From an uncultured cyanobacterium (GTDB taxonomy: Bacteria; Cyanobacteriota; Cyanobacteriia; Cyanobacteriales; Geitlerinemataceae): a stretch of DNA of 64,000 nucleotides. Of this stretch, positions 8,307-16,719 are shown one piece after another. Where the stretch lies: assembly GCA_937899645.1 (NCBI GenBank), contig CALCCD010000108.1, positions 1 through 64,000 on the forward strand, written 5' to 3'. Below the pieces are notes generated by a model that searched no databases, was not told where the DNA came from, and saw nothing but the letters and a program-made list of their open reading frames with translations. Every line of letters starts with the position of its first letter. The stretch's first letter is position 1. The translations under genes were made by a program, and so were the position numbers.

Positions 8307-8912
8307 ATGAACGCAATCGACGCAATCTACAGCCGCCGCTCGGTCAAGCATTTCGATCCCGAACACGCCATGAGCGCTGAAGACGAGCGCAAGCTGTTCG
8401 AGACGACAATCCAAGCACCGTCGAGCTTCAATATTCAACACTGGCGCTTCCTCGTGCTGCGCGACTCGGAACTGCGCGCCAAGATTCGCAAAGAGTTCGG
8501 CAACGATCAGGCGCAGATGACCGACGCCTCGCTGCTGGTGCTGTTCTGTGGCGACGTGAAAGCCTGGGAGAAAAGCCCGGAGCGCTACTGGGCGAATGCC
8601 CCCAAAGAAGTCTCCGACCTGCTGGTGGGCTGGATGTGGCCGTTTCACGCAGGCCGCGAGTGGCTCCAGCGCGATGAAGCGCAGCGCTCGATCGGCATCG
8701 CCATGCAAACGATGATGGTGGCGGCGCAGGAGCTGGGCTACGATTCGTGCCCGATGATCGGCTTCGACATCGAGAAGGTCGCCGAGCTGGTGAAGCTACC
8801 GGAAGACTACGCGATCGGCCCGATGGTGGCGATCGGCAAAGCCACCCAGCCCGCACGAACGAAGGGCGGCCAGATTCCGCTAGAGGAACTGGTATTCGAG
8901 AACACTTTCTAG
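8307..8912 (+). CDS. Nitroreductase-family FMN oxidoreductase
   Basis: The 201-residue protein begins MNAIDAIYSRRSVKHFDPEH, whose R-R-S pattern binds the FMN phosphate in this family. IQAPSSFNIQHWRFLVLRD and the C-terminal MVAIGKATQPARTKGGQIPL are also typical. Members reduce nitro compounds, quinones or flavins with NAD(P)H; the physiological substrate cannot be told. The ATG at 8307 is chosen because the open frame upstream (from 8157) shows no family match. It is 189 nt after prx5 and 78 nt before the flavoprotein gene, so a shared transcript is likely. Confidence 0.88.
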   Translation: MNAIDAIYSRRSVKHFDPEHAMSAEDERKLFETTIQAPSSFNIQHWRFLVLRDSELRAKIRKEFGNDQAQMTDASLLVLFCGDVKAWEKSPERYWANAPKEVSDLLVGWMWPFHAGREWLQRDEAQRSIGIAMQTMMVAAQELGYDSCPMIGFDIEKVAELVKLPEDYAIGPMVAIGKATQPARTKGGQIPLEELVFENTF

Positions 8913-8990
8913 GGCGCGATCGCAGCCGTTCGCAACCATTCAACCGGTCAAGTTTTCAGTCACTTTTGACGTTCATTTCGTGGGGTTACG

Positions 8991-9995
8991 ATGAAACTAT
9001 CGAGCAAGAATCTAGAAGCTCGCCTGGATACGGTCTACGACGCGATCGTCGTCGGTGGCGGGATGGGCGGCTTGTCGGCAGCTATCTACCTGGCGCGCTA
9101 CGGCCTCAAGTGCCTGATCGTCGAGAAGGGCAAAGGGCGATCGATGTGGATGCAGGATCTGCGTAACTACGTCGGTCTCGACCCCGAGACTTCCGGCATC
9201 GAGATCCTCAAGCAAAGTACGAAGGACGCGATCGACTGGGGAGCCGACCACCTGCGCGGCTTCGTAGAAGACGTGACCGACGAGGGCGACACCTTCGCCG
9301 TAAAAGTCAAAGTCGGCAAGAAAGACGAGGAAGGCACGACCTTCCGCAGCAAGTACCTCATCGCCGCCTCCGGTGTCATCGACAAGCTGCCCGAAACCGA
9401 CAATATGCAGAACGTCTACGACTACGCGGGCTACACGCTCCACGTCTGCATGATCTGCGACGGCTTCGATATGTGGGACCAGAAGGCCGTCGTGATCGCC
9501 GGAACCGAGGGCCAAATCAACGCGGCTTTCGTCCTCAACTGGTTCACCCCGTACATCACAGTGCTGACCCACGGCCTCTGCGAGGTGGGCGACGAAATGC
9601 GCCAGAAGCTGGCCGACCACGGCTACCCGCTCTACGAGTCGCCGATCGTCAAGTTCCACGGCGAGAAGCACAAAATGAGCGGCGTCGAGCTAGCCGACGG
9701 CACGGTCGTCGAAGCCACCACTGGCCTCATCAATATGGGCTCGATTTACCACAATCAGTACCTCAAAAATATCGAAGGTCTGGAGTGGAACGGCGAGAAC
9801 CTGGTAACGAACGATATGGCGAAGACGACCCACGATCGTATCTTTGCCCTCGGCGACCTCAAACAAGGTCTCAACCAGGTGTCGGTAGCGGTCGCTGACG
9901 GAACCAAAGCCGCAACGCAAATCTGGCGCAATATCCGTCGGGCGAGCGAGCCGCGCAAGTGGGATGAGAACATCAAAGAGACAGCTTCGGTGTAG
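8991..9995 (+). CDS. Thioredoxin-reductase-like flavoprotein lacking a normal NADPH site (FFTR/DDOR-like)
   Basis: The 334-residue protein has the FAD motif VVGGGMGGLSAA (about 20-31), the redox pair CMIC (C153, C156) followed by DGF, and the second FAD motif DRIFALGDL. The usual NADPH motif GGGDSA and the HRR phosphate-binding segment are missing; those places read AGTEGQINAA and THGLCEVGD. Cyanobacteria are known to have such relatives, the ferredoxin/flavin thioredoxin reductases and the diflavin-linked disulfide oxidoreductase DDOR. The electron donor may therefore not be NADPH. By context it probably supports the peroxiredoxin encoded two genes upstream. Confidence 0.8.
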   Translation: MKLSSKNLEARLDTVYDAIVVGGGMGGLSAAIYLARYGLKCLIVEKGKGRSMWMQDLRNYVGLDPETSGIEILKQSTKDAIDWGADHLRGFVEDVTDEGDTFAVKVKVGKKDEEGTTFRSKYLIAASGVIDKLPETDNMQNVYDYAGYTLHVCMICDGFDMWDQKAVVIAGTEGQINAAFVLNWFTPYITVLTHGLCEVGDEMRQKLADHGYPLYESPIVKFHGEKHKMSGVELADGTVVEATTGLINMGSIYHNQYLKNIEGLEWNGENLVTNDMAKTTHDRIFALGDLKQGLNQVSVAVADGTKAATQIWRNIRRASEPRKWDENIKETASV

Positions 9996-10054
9996 GCTCC
10001 CGATTTCTCATGTCAGAAGCGGCCAGTTGAAGGCTGAGCGGAGTCGTTCGCGAA

Positions 10055-10135
10055 GCGTCGGCTCGCCGATAGCCTGGGTGAAATCGCGAAAAGTGGCCGC
10101 ACTATCTGCTTCGCAGAGGCTACGCCAACGACTAC
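10055..10135. repeat. Dispersed palindrome-rich repeat, copy 1
   Basis: The segment with GTCGGCTCGCCGATAGCCTG and GCTTCGCAGAGGCTACGCCA is alignable by eye with 42611-42683 in the same order and orientation. Such short palindromic elements are common between cyanobacterial genes. It lies in the 324-nt gap (9996-10319) between the flavoprotein and TM2 genes. The rest of that gap holds two terminators. Confidence 0.55.
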
Positions 10136-10191
10136 GCTCAGTGCTCGAATATCGCTTTTAGGTCATCGAAAATTAGTATGCGTTTGCCCTG

Positions 10192-10230
10192 AAGAGGGAG
10201 GCGATTGTGTCATGCGATCGTCTCCCTCTT
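10192..10230 (+). terminator. Terminator after the prx5 operon
   Basis: AAGAGGGAG-GCGAT pairs with ATCG-T-CTCCCTCTT around a short loop, with a small mismatch, and is followed by TTTGCATT. It lies about 200 nt after the flavoprotein stop. Confidence 0.6.
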
Positions 10231-10275
10231 TGCATTGATGATGGTTTGGGATGCAAAAATCCCTCTCGGTCAATG

Positions 10276-10308
10276 AGAAGTCCGACTTTCTGGAGAAGTC
10301 GTACTTCT
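10276..10308 (-). terminator. Hairpin after the TM2 gene, related to the one at 19411
   Basis: AGAAGT-C-CGACTT (10276-10288) pairs with AAGTCG-T-ACTTCT (10296-10308), 12 bp with one mismatch. It lies just past the stop of the minus-strand TM2 gene. The outer arms resemble the hairpin at 19411-19443 (AGAAGTCCG), so this is probably a repeated terminator sequence. Confidence 0.5.
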
Positions 10309-10319
10309 GAGGTAAGGAG

Positions 10320-10850
10320 CTAGATCTCGATGAAGTGGTAGACGATCGCACCCGTCCGCATATCGTTAGTCATCTCCACGTACTCCGACTGGGCTAGCTC
10401 GCGCAGTAGCTTCTCCGCTTCGTCAAAGCCGAGCTGTGTTTCGAGTACCGCCTGCGTCACCGATAGCATGCCGTCATGGCGCTGGGCCGACTGGATGAGC
10501 GCCACGATCTTTTCATCCTTCGTGCGCGTGTCTTGGGGCGCGTTGAGCACGGTGCTCGTCTGTGCTGCGCCGGTCGCATCTGGGCTAGCGCCAAGCTTGC
10601 GGCGTAACCGCAGCTCGTACTGATCGACGATGCCGCGCATAAAGAAAATGTCGAGGATTTGCCCGCATCCAAACAGCCCCAGGGTCAGGAACCACAACAC
10701 ACCCGTCAAGTATTTGCCGTTATAGAGGCGGTGGATTCCAGAAAAGCCGAAAAACGCCAGGGCGCAGAGGAGATAGGAGTTTCGCAGACGGTTGTCGTTG
10801 CCGAGTTCGGCTTCGAGCTGCGCCTTCACGGTCGGGCTGAGAGAAGACAT
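10320..10850 (-). CDS. TM2-domain membrane protein
   Basis: From the ATG at 10850 the protein has 176 residues. A short N-terminal helix (SPTVKAQLEAELGND) precedes two membrane helices (SYLLCALAFFGFSGIHRLYN; TGVLWFLTLGLFGCGQILDI) with the TM2-family pattern G-x-HR-Y-x-G and GQ-x-D. A soluble C-terminal half with a winged-helix-like segment (EKIVALIQSAQRHDGMLSVT) follows. Function is unknown. The frame reads 20 codons further upstream, but MSSLSP is the more likely start. It follows ccsA on the same strand with a 75-nt gap. Confidence 0.8.
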   Translation of the reverse strand: MSSLSPTVKAQLEAELGNDNRLRNSYLLCALAFFGFSGIHRLYNGKYLTGVLWFLTLGLFGCGQILDIFFMRGIVDQYELRLRRKLGASPDATGAAQTSTVLNAPQDTRTKDEKIVALIQSAQRHDGMLSVTQAVLETQLGFDEAEKLLRELAQSEYVEMTNDMRTGAIVYHFIEI

Positions 10851-10925
10851 GGAATTCGTGTTGAGTGCGATGGAGGACGAGCGGTATTGGCGATCGGGGC
10901 AGAACGACACGCTCGCGATCGCGAC

Positions 10926-11924
10926 CTACAGGAACCAGCCGTACGAGTGCAGTCCCTTACCCAAGAGGTTGACTCCAAGGTAACAAACCCAAACGACGGC
11001 CAGTCCGGCAGTCGCCAGGATCGCAGGGCGGCGTCCCTGCCAACCGCGCGTGATGCGAGCGTGAAGATAGGCAGCGAATACCAGCCAGGTAATCAGCGCC
11101 CAAGTTTCCTTCGGATCCCAGCTCCAGTACGTGCCCCAGGCTTCGTTCGCCCAGACCGCTCCGGAGATAATGCCGATCGTCAGTAGCGGAAACCCGAGGC
11201 CGATGATGCGGTAGCTGATGTTGTCGAGGGTATCGGCGAGGCTGAGGCGTTGGGGCGAGAGCAGCGTTTCGGTGGTGGTGCGATCGAGAACGGCAGTACC
11301 GCCGCCGTTGACCGCTGCCGAACTCGCTGAAGTCGCAGTGTCGCGAACGGTTTCGCCAGCGCGCTTGAGGGTGTAAGCCCGGAAGCTGCCCGTCCCGACC
11401 GAGCTGCCGCGCAGTTCGATATTTTGGCCGCGCGTGACGACCAAGAAAGCGATCGCCAGCAGCGAGCCGACCATCAGCGTCGCGTAGCTGAGCATCATGA
11501 CGCTGACGTGCATCATCAGCCAGTTGGATTGCAGCGCCGGAACCAACGGCTCGGCAGTTTGCATGTCGGCAGGAAGAGTCAGCGTTGCGAAGGCTGCGGT
11601 TCCCATCGCGAGCGTTGCGGTGAACGCGCCCACCAGGCGGCTGCGGCTCATATTCTCCGCAATCAGGTGAATGGCGGTGATCCCCCAGGTGAGGAAAAAG
11701 AGCGATTCGTAGAGGTTGCTAATCGGGAAGTAGCCCGCGTCGAGCCAGCGCGCTCCCAGTAGTGTTGCGATGCAGAGGTTCGCGGCGGCCATCCCAGCCG
11801 TACCAAGACTGGGCAGGGCGGCGAGCTGCGGGAAAGCAGCCCCCACCCAATACACCAACATCGACACGAACAAAACGAGGAAAGCGATGTTGTCTAAGCT
11901 GTTCTGGAGCGAGACTAAATCCAT
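10926..11924 (-). CDS. ccsA: Cytochrome c biogenesis protein CcsA (haem handling, system II)
   Basis: CcsA, also annotated CcsB or Ycf5, works with Ccs1 to bring haem across the thylakoid membrane and attach it to apocytochromes c such as cytochrome f. The 332-residue protein is mostly membrane helices. The WWD haem motif is seen in [18 protein letters not shown] (about 255-272), with conserved His residues in [25 protein letters not shown] and [12 protein letters not shown] loop of about 60 residues rich in Thr, Ser and Ala (about 175-230) separates the two halves and is longer than I would expect. No ccs1 gene is in this window. Confidence 0.92.
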   Translation of the reverse strand: MDLVSLQNSLDNIAFLVLFVSMLVYWVGAAFPQLAALPSLGTAGMAAANLCIATLLGARWLDAGYFPISNLYESLFFLTWGITAIHLIAENMSRSRLVGAFTATLAMGTAAFATLTLPADMQTAEPLVPALQSNWLMMHVSVMMLSYATLMVGSLLAIAFLVVTRGQNIELRGSSVGTGSFRAYTLKRAGETVRDTATSASSAAVNGGGTAVLDRTTTETLLSPQRLSLADTLDNISYRIIGLGFPLLTIGIISGAVWANEAWGTYWSWDPKETWALITWLVFAAYLHARITRGWQGRRPAILATAGLAVVWVCYLGVNLLGKGLHSYGWFL

Positions 11925-12126
11925 GACGCGTAAACTGCGGTTTTTATAGCGATCGGGCCGAAGCAGAGCAGTTCCGGTGGCCGCTCGCGTCGGGGTCTAC
12001 TATTGTCGATCGTTTTGCTCCGCCTTGCGAGCTTTTGCCCGCTGGCTGTAACAGCAGTTTGTGAAACGACACGCGTGCGGGTCGATGAGGGCCGCCGTGC
12101 CGGTGACGACGGGTGGCGACGAGTGA

Positions 12127-12471
12127 CTACGGCTCGCCTTCGGTGCTGCCTGCCGACGAGCCGATCGGGGCCGCAAAACGCTCCTCAAAGCTCATGCGCT
12201 GTTCGGCGCTGTGGAGGAAGTAGCCGCTGACCATCGCCGAAGCCAACAGGCGACCGAGGCTCTCGCGGCTGGTGGTCACGGCAACGTCAAACTGCCCGGA
12301 GGGCAGGCCGCCTAGCATTCCGGCGATGTTGCTCTCCATCAGCTGCACGGCTTCGGGCGAAGGTTTCGACAGGCGCTCGGTGATGTCCGAGTCGAGCTGG
12401 CTGACGTATTTCATCAGCGCGTTGGCTTGCAGCGACAGGCGATCGGGGAAGGAGGCGCGGTTATCCATCAT
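12127..12471 (-). CDS. DUF760 family protein
   Basis: The 114-residue protein has the DUF760 core: LMKYVSQLDSDITERLSKPS, then AVQLMESNIAGMLGGLPSGQ and VTTSRESLGRLLASAMVSGY, followed by FLHSAEQRM. The family occurs in cyanobacteria and plants and has no firm function in my knowledge. Two adjacent ATG codons (12471, 12468) are possible starts; the frame can be read 23 codons further up without support. The C-terminus is low complexity (Gly, Ser, Glu). Confidence 0.8.
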   Translation of the reverse strand: MMDNRASFPDRLSLQANALMKYVSQLDSDITERLSKPSPEAVQLMESNIAGMLGGLPSGQFDVAVTTSRESLGRLLASAMVSGYFLHSAEQRMSFEERFAAPIGSSAGSTEGEP

Positions 12472-12795
12472 ATTCTCGCGGTAAATTCTGTCGGCGATAT
12501 CTAGAAGCGGCACGTGCCGCCTCTGAGCCGATAAATACAATCTACCGAGAACCCTCAGACCCGTTTAGGGGTGAAACCGAACTAAATGGGAGCGGATGTT
12601 TGGGTGCGGAAATCCGGAAACAGACGGAGGAGGGCGGCATCCGGAATTTCCGATATTGCTCGATCCACAAAGCTTTCAGCGATCTCACCTAGTAGTCCAC
12701 CACCGCAATTTTGATAGCCTCACCGCTTGACTGCCAGACGGCTCGCAGAAGCAGGACGAGTAAAAACGGCCTATCAGAATCAGAGAGGTGGACTA
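12472..12795. other. Intergenic region with nested inverted repeats
   Basis: This is the gap between the TIGR04376 gene and the DUF760 gene, both on the minus strand. It holds an imperfect hairpin (CGGAAATCCGG near 12609, CCGGAATTTCCG near 12646) and most of the 13-bp inverted repeat listed at 12689-12799. It presumably contains the DUF760 promoter. No protein gene is supported. Confidence 0.5.
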
Positions 12796-12799
12796 CTAG
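12689..12799. repeat. 13-bp perfect inverted repeat bracketing 85 nt
   Basis: CTAGTAGTCCACC (12689-12701) and GGTGGACTACTAG (12787-12799) are exact reverse complements. An inner TGATAG/CTATCA pair is nested inside. The right arm contains the stop codon of the TIGR04376 gene (12796-12798). No T-run follows on the minus strand, so an ordinary terminator is unlikely. It could be a folded 3' UTR or the ends of a tiny inserted element. Confidence 0.55.
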
Positions 12800-13407
12800 C
12801 GCTTCATGTTGCGCTTGAGCTGCTCGAGTTCTTCGTCTGTTTCCCAGGACTGGAACGCCTGCTCGAGGGGGTCGCTGGCTTTGTCGCGGCTCGTATCGCT
12901 CGCGTTCCAGTTGTTGCCGCTATCGGAAAAGCGGCTCGCCACCTCGTCAAACGCCTGTTCGCCAGGGGTCTTTGGCTGGGCGCGCTGCTGCTCGGCGATT
13001 TCGGCAGCTTTGACCTTCAGGGCTTTTCTGCGCTCTCGAATTTCGTCTCGGAGCTTTTGGGTCTGCTCGATCTTGTCACTGGCGGCTTTGCGTTGCGCCC
13101 AGAGCTGGTTCCCTTCGCGGAGGAGTGCGGCCTCGCGCTCGGCAGCAGCATTGGCCAGATCGGCGCGACCGGCTTGGCGAGCTTTGGCGGCGCGGGCGTG
13201 CCAGCTTTGAATCGTCTCGGCGGTTTGCAAGATTTTGGCTTCGAGCTGCTTCTCTTTCAGCTCGAATTCGCCGATCAGCTTGGCCGTGTCATTTTCCTGG
13301 TCGCGCAGCTCGTCCTCGAGAACCTGCAGCTCCAAGTGCGGGTTGTTTTGCAAAAACTCGTCGAGCCGGTCTTCGAGGAATTTGCTGAAGTCGCCGAACA
13401 AGCTCAT
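12796..13407 (-). CDS. TIGR04376 family coiled-coil protein (PspA/IM30-like)
   Basis: The 203-residue, mostly helical protein begins MSLFGDFSKFLEDRLDEFLQ and continues with NNPHLELQVLEDELRDQEND, the signature start of the cyanobacterial TIGR04376 family. Residues 40-145 are strongly predicted coiled coil (AAEREAALLREGNQLWAQRK). The tail DPLEQAFQSWETDEELEQLK is also typical. The overall plan resembles PspA/Vipp1 membrane-remodelling proteins. That kinship is an inference, and function is not known. It stands alone between a DUF760 and a GspC-like gene. Confidence 0.8.
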   Translation of the reverse strand: MSLFGDFSKFLEDRLDEFLQNNPHLELQVLEDELRDQENDTAKLIGEFELKEKQLEAKILQTAETIQSWHARAAKARQAGRADLANAAAEREAALLREGNQLWAQRKAASDKIEQTQKLRDEIRERRKALKVKAAEIAEQQRAQPKTPGEQAFDEVASRFSDSGNNWNASDTSRDKASDPLEQAFQSWETDEELEQLKRNMKR

Positions 13408-13505
13408 GGGTTTCGCCTCGGATGGGGGAATGCGGTGGAGTTACCCCCTCCAGCTTAGCGACTCAGTGTGGCAAACTCCGATCGCGTGTCTAGCGATCGA
13501 AGACT

Positions 13506-14645
13506 CTAGAACTCTTCGCCGACCGACAGGCTCTGAGTCTGGCCGTTGCGCTCGATCGTGGCGCTGTCATCGACCACATCCACCACGACCCAGCCGCTGT
13601 CGCCGACGCTTTCACCGACGTTAATCCAGCTTGCCGAACCGTTCACCTCGAAGAGCGCTGCCGGACGACCGCCATCGCCGCGATCGAGCGTACCGACCAG
13701 CGAATACGCCGCCGCAACGGGAGCGGGCTCGGGTGCGGGCGCGCTGGAGACACCGGACGAGCTCGAAGCGCTGGCGGGCGGAGCCGGGGGCGGCGCGACG
13801 ACGACCGGAGCCGGAACGCGCAGGGCGGGTAGGCTGCCGCTGCTGCTCGGGGTGGGATTGGCGCGGGCGCTGCTGCTGTCGTCGCTGCTACCGCTGTTGG
13901 CGCTGGCGGCGGGCTGGTCGGGCAGCGGTAGAGGCCGTGACGAAACGCGCTCTAGGGCTCCGGCGATCCGGTTGAGCGATCGCAGCATGGTCTCCGACGA
14001 GGCCGGATCGACAGGAATCGAAAGCGTTGCGGTCTGCCCGGCCACCTGGGGCAGCGTATCGCCGATCACCGAATTATCTTCGTCGCTGGGGATGCGGCCT
14101 TCGATGCGATCGAGCGATCGGGTGATGTAGTCGGAAAATTCGCGACCGCGCGCCAGTTCCGGATCGAGTTCGACAGTGTCGGCGTCGGCTTCTGCGGTTG
14201 CCGCTGTCGGGGCGTTCGCGTCGGGGGTATCGGCGGTATTGGCGTCGGCTTCCGTGCTGGCTTGCCCGCCAATCTCTAGGTTGCCCCGCTGAATCTGCCA
14301 GAGCAGCAGCGCCGCCAGTGCTGAGGCGGCAAACAGCGCGATCAAGAAGCGATCGAACCACATCAACGCCCGATCGCGCTTCGGCTTCTCCGGGTCGGCG
14401 GGCGCGCCCGGCGTCGAGATGACCGGCTGCATGACGATCGGCGGAATCTGGATCGGCTGCAGCGAGACCGGCGCTTCCGGCGCGTTAACCGGAGTGTCGA
14501 TCGGCAGCTCTGCCAGGTCGAGCCCGCGATCGACATCCTCGAAGACCTCATCCATCAGCTTGTCAGCATAGGCATCGACCGCCCACGGTTGCGGAGCGGG
14601 GGGCACATCGACGGCTTGGACTTGCGATTGGTTGCGATCGGACAT
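13506..14645 (-). CDS. Single-span membrane protein with GspC/PilP-like C-terminal domain
   Basis: From ATG 14645 the protein has 379 residues. An N-terminal Pro-rich cytoplasmic part precedes one membrane helix (FLIALFAASALAALLLWQIQ, about residue 110), a long Ala/Asp/Thr-rich linker and a Pro/Ser-rich stretch. The small C-terminal beta domain (YSLVGTLDRGDGGRPAALFE; WINVGESVGDSGWVVVDVVD) resembles the domain of type II secretion GspC and pilus PilP. That suggests an envelope or pilus role. No other secretion genes are nearby, so this is tentative. An upstream in-frame ATG (14702) would add 19 residues. Confidence 0.6.
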   Translation of the reverse strand: MSDRNQSQVQAVDVPPAPQPWAVDAYADKLMDEVFEDVDRGLDLAELPIDTPVNAPEAPVSLQPIQIPPIVMQPVISTPGAPADPEKPKRDRALMWFDRFLIALFAASALAALLLWQIQRGNLEIGGQASTEADANTADTPDANAPTAATAEADADTVELDPELARGREFSDYITRSLDRIEGRIPSDEDNSVIGDTLPQVAGQTATLSIPVDPASSETMLRSLNRIAGALERVSSRPLPLPDQPAASANSGSSDDSSSARANPTPSSSGSLPALRVPAPVVVAPPPAPPASASSSSGVSSAPAPEPAPVAAAYSLVGTLDRGDGGRPAALFEVNGSASWINVGESVGDSGWVVVDVVDDSATIERNGQTQSLSVGEEF

Positions 14646-14855
14646 GGTGTTTCGAGGAAAAGGGGCGGTAGACAGTAACGTCCTTGAGTCATTCATCGCC
14701 ACGATAGCCCATCAATGGCGAGGCGTTTCGGCTGTGATGCAGCTCGCAACAAATTATAGATTCATTTATTCGGGTTCGCCGCTCGGAATCGCGCGAAGTC
14801 GCAGGCGAGAGCGGGTAAGCTAAGCACGCCTGCGATGCTGCCGTTCTGTCGATCT

Positions 14856-16595
14856 ATGAGTTCCCCCAACCGCGACGCCCAAAACGATTCCCCCAAAGAT
14901 TGCTTCGCCCGCGCGGCGCTCAATGAGATTCCCCGCATTCTGACGCTGCTCGATCGCAACCCCCATAGCCCCACCTACGGCTGCTTCGATCGCAACTTCT
15001 GGCACTACAAAATCGTGGACTTCCCCAGCGGCATGTCCCAGGAGTTCGTCTGGCCGCTGGCATTGGCCTACAGCCTCGACATCCCTAACAACCCCTACTA
15101 CCAGCAGGCGGCGATTCGCAATTGGGTCGCGGCAGGCATCCTATTTGCAGCGCGCAGCGCCCACGGCGATGCCTCCTGCGATGACTATTTCCCCTTTGAG
15201 AAAGCGGGCGGCGCGGCGGCGTTTTCGCTGCTGGCCTGCGTGGAAAGCTACATGCTGCTCGACCTCGACGATGCCGAAATGCGGGTTTTCTTCGAGCGTC
15301 GCGCCGACTGGCTCGCCAACCACCACGAGAGCGGCCAGCTCACCAACCACCAGGCGTTAATCGTGCTCTGCCTGGAACTGATCGCACGACTGGCGAAAAC
15401 CTCTAAGTGGGCGCGCGCCCAGGCAACCCGGCTCGATCGCGTCTTCGCATGGCAAAACGAAGAGGGCTGGTTTGCGGAATACGAAGGCTGCGATCCGGGC
15501 TACCACTCGCTGACGATTTGGTGCTTGGCGCAGCTGGTAGAGCTGGACGCGACCGATGACGAGCGCCTGCGTCCGGCCTTGACTCGCGCGATCGAGCTGG
15601 CGCGCAATTTCATCCACCCCGACGGAACCTACGGCGGCGAGTACGGCAGCCGCAACACCTACAACTTTTTCCCCCACGGCTTCGAGCTGGCGGGGCGCTG
15701 GATGCCGACGGCGCTAGAGGTTAACGATCGCTTTGCCACCGGTCTCGCCAACGGCCTCGGCCCCTGCTACAGCGACGACCACATCATCGGCCACCACACC
15801 TGGAACTATCTGCTCACCTGGCAGGATTTCGTCGGCGATCGCCACAGTCCCGACGATCGTCCCATAGAAGACTCCACCGCCCGCCCGATCGGCCGCGTCC
15901 ATCTACCAAACGCGGGTCTGCTAGTCGATCGCCGCGCCACCATTCCCGACCTGCCCGACGCTGGCGGCAACGCCGAAGCCTCGCCCCACGCTCCTGGCAA
16001 AGCGAATGTCGAACTCTACGTCGCGCTGAATAAAGGCGGCACGTTCAAGTTATTTCGCGACGGCGAGCTGCTAGTGTCCGACACGCAAATTTCGCTGCTC
16101 GTGGAAGACGGCGGCAAGCTGCGGAATGCTGTCGGCCACCTCGTCGATACCTACGAGACAGAAGTGAGCGATCGAGAAATTACGATTCGCGGTCGCCTCG
16201 GCTGGGCGAAGCAAACCCAGATGACGCCGCTGAAGCTGATGCTGCTACGCGCCGTGATGCTCACCGGCGGGCGTTTCTTCCCCAACCTGATTCGCAAGAT
16301 TTTGCAGAAGATCCTGATCGTTGGCAAAGACACCACGCCCTATACCTTCGTACGCCGCTTCCGCTGGGACAACTATTATTGGACGGTGGAAGATACGCTC
16401 TCGGCTCCCACCTGGAGAAACGTACGATCGGCGGATATCGGCGGCGATCGCACTTCGATTTACGTCGTCATGAGCCGCACCTTCCAGCGCCACCAGCTCG
16501 AGCCCGCCTTCGACCTGACCGAAATCCTCCACCAGCTAGCCGACGGTCAGCCATTGGAAGTAACGCGCCGCTTCGATAAATCCTTCACTCGCTAG
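14856..16595 (+). CDS. Large conserved protein, possible alpha/alpha-toroid (polysaccharide lyase-like) fold
   Basis: The 579-residue soluble protein has no signal peptide. Its first 300 residues are helix-rich with repeated aromatic and His motifs (YGCFDRNFWHYKIVDFPSGM, EEGWFAEYEGCDPGYHSLTI, DGTYGGEYGSRNTYNFFPHG). The C-terminal 250 residues look beta-rich (LYVALNKGGTFKLFRDGELL). Helical toroid plus beta-sandwich is the plan of heparinase- and alginate-lyase-type enzymes. I see no family signature strong enough to assign a reaction. The Met at 14856 is preferred to one 21 nt upstream. It is divergent from the GspC-like gene. Confidence 0.65.
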   Translation: MSSPNRDAQNDSPKDCFARAALNEIPRILTLLDRNPHSPTYGCFDRNFWHYKIVDFPSGMSQEFVWPLALAYSLDIPNNPYYQQAAIRNWVAAGILFAARSAHGDASCDDYFPFEKAGGAAAFSLLACVESYMLLDLDDAEMRVFFERRADWLANHHESGQLTNHQALIVLCLELIARLAKTSKWARAQATRLDRVFAWQNEEGWFAEYEGCDPGYHSLTIWCLAQLVELDATDDERLRPALTRAIELARNFIHPDGTYGGEYGSRNTYNFFPHGFELAGRWMPTALEVNDRFATGLANGLGPCYSDDHIIGHHTWNYLLTWQDFVGDRHSPDDRPIEDSTARPIGRVHLPNAGLLVDRRATIPDLPDAGGNAEASPHAPGKANVELYVALNKGGTFKLFRDGELLVSDTQISLLVEDGGKLRNAVGHLVDTYETEVSDREITIRGRLGWAKQTQMTPLKLMLLRAVMLTGGRFFPNLIRKILQKILIVGKDTTPYTFVRRFRWDNYYWTVEDTLSAPTWRNVRSADIGGDRTSIYVVMSRTFQRHQLEPAFDLTEILHQLADGQPLEVTRRFDKSFTR

Positions 16596-16646
16596 CGGCA
16601 GCACCCGTACGAAACGCCTGCACACCAGGCATTGACATAAAGCAAA

Positions 16647-16678
16647 ACCCCTCACGCCCGAGGTCGAGCGCGAGGGGT
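16647..16678 (-). terminator. Intrinsic terminator for the small minus-strand gene
   Basis: On the minus strand ACCCCTC (16678-16672) pairs with GAGGGGT (16653-16647), with extra GC pairs inside, and TTTGCTTTAT follows. It lies 41 nt past the stop of the 40-residue membrane protein and supports transcription of that gene. Seen from the plus strand it also lies after the 579-residue gene. Confidence 0.7.
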
Positions 16679-16719
16679 CTGGTGGCCGGGAACCGATTCA
16701 AGCGGCTGGCCGCAGCATT

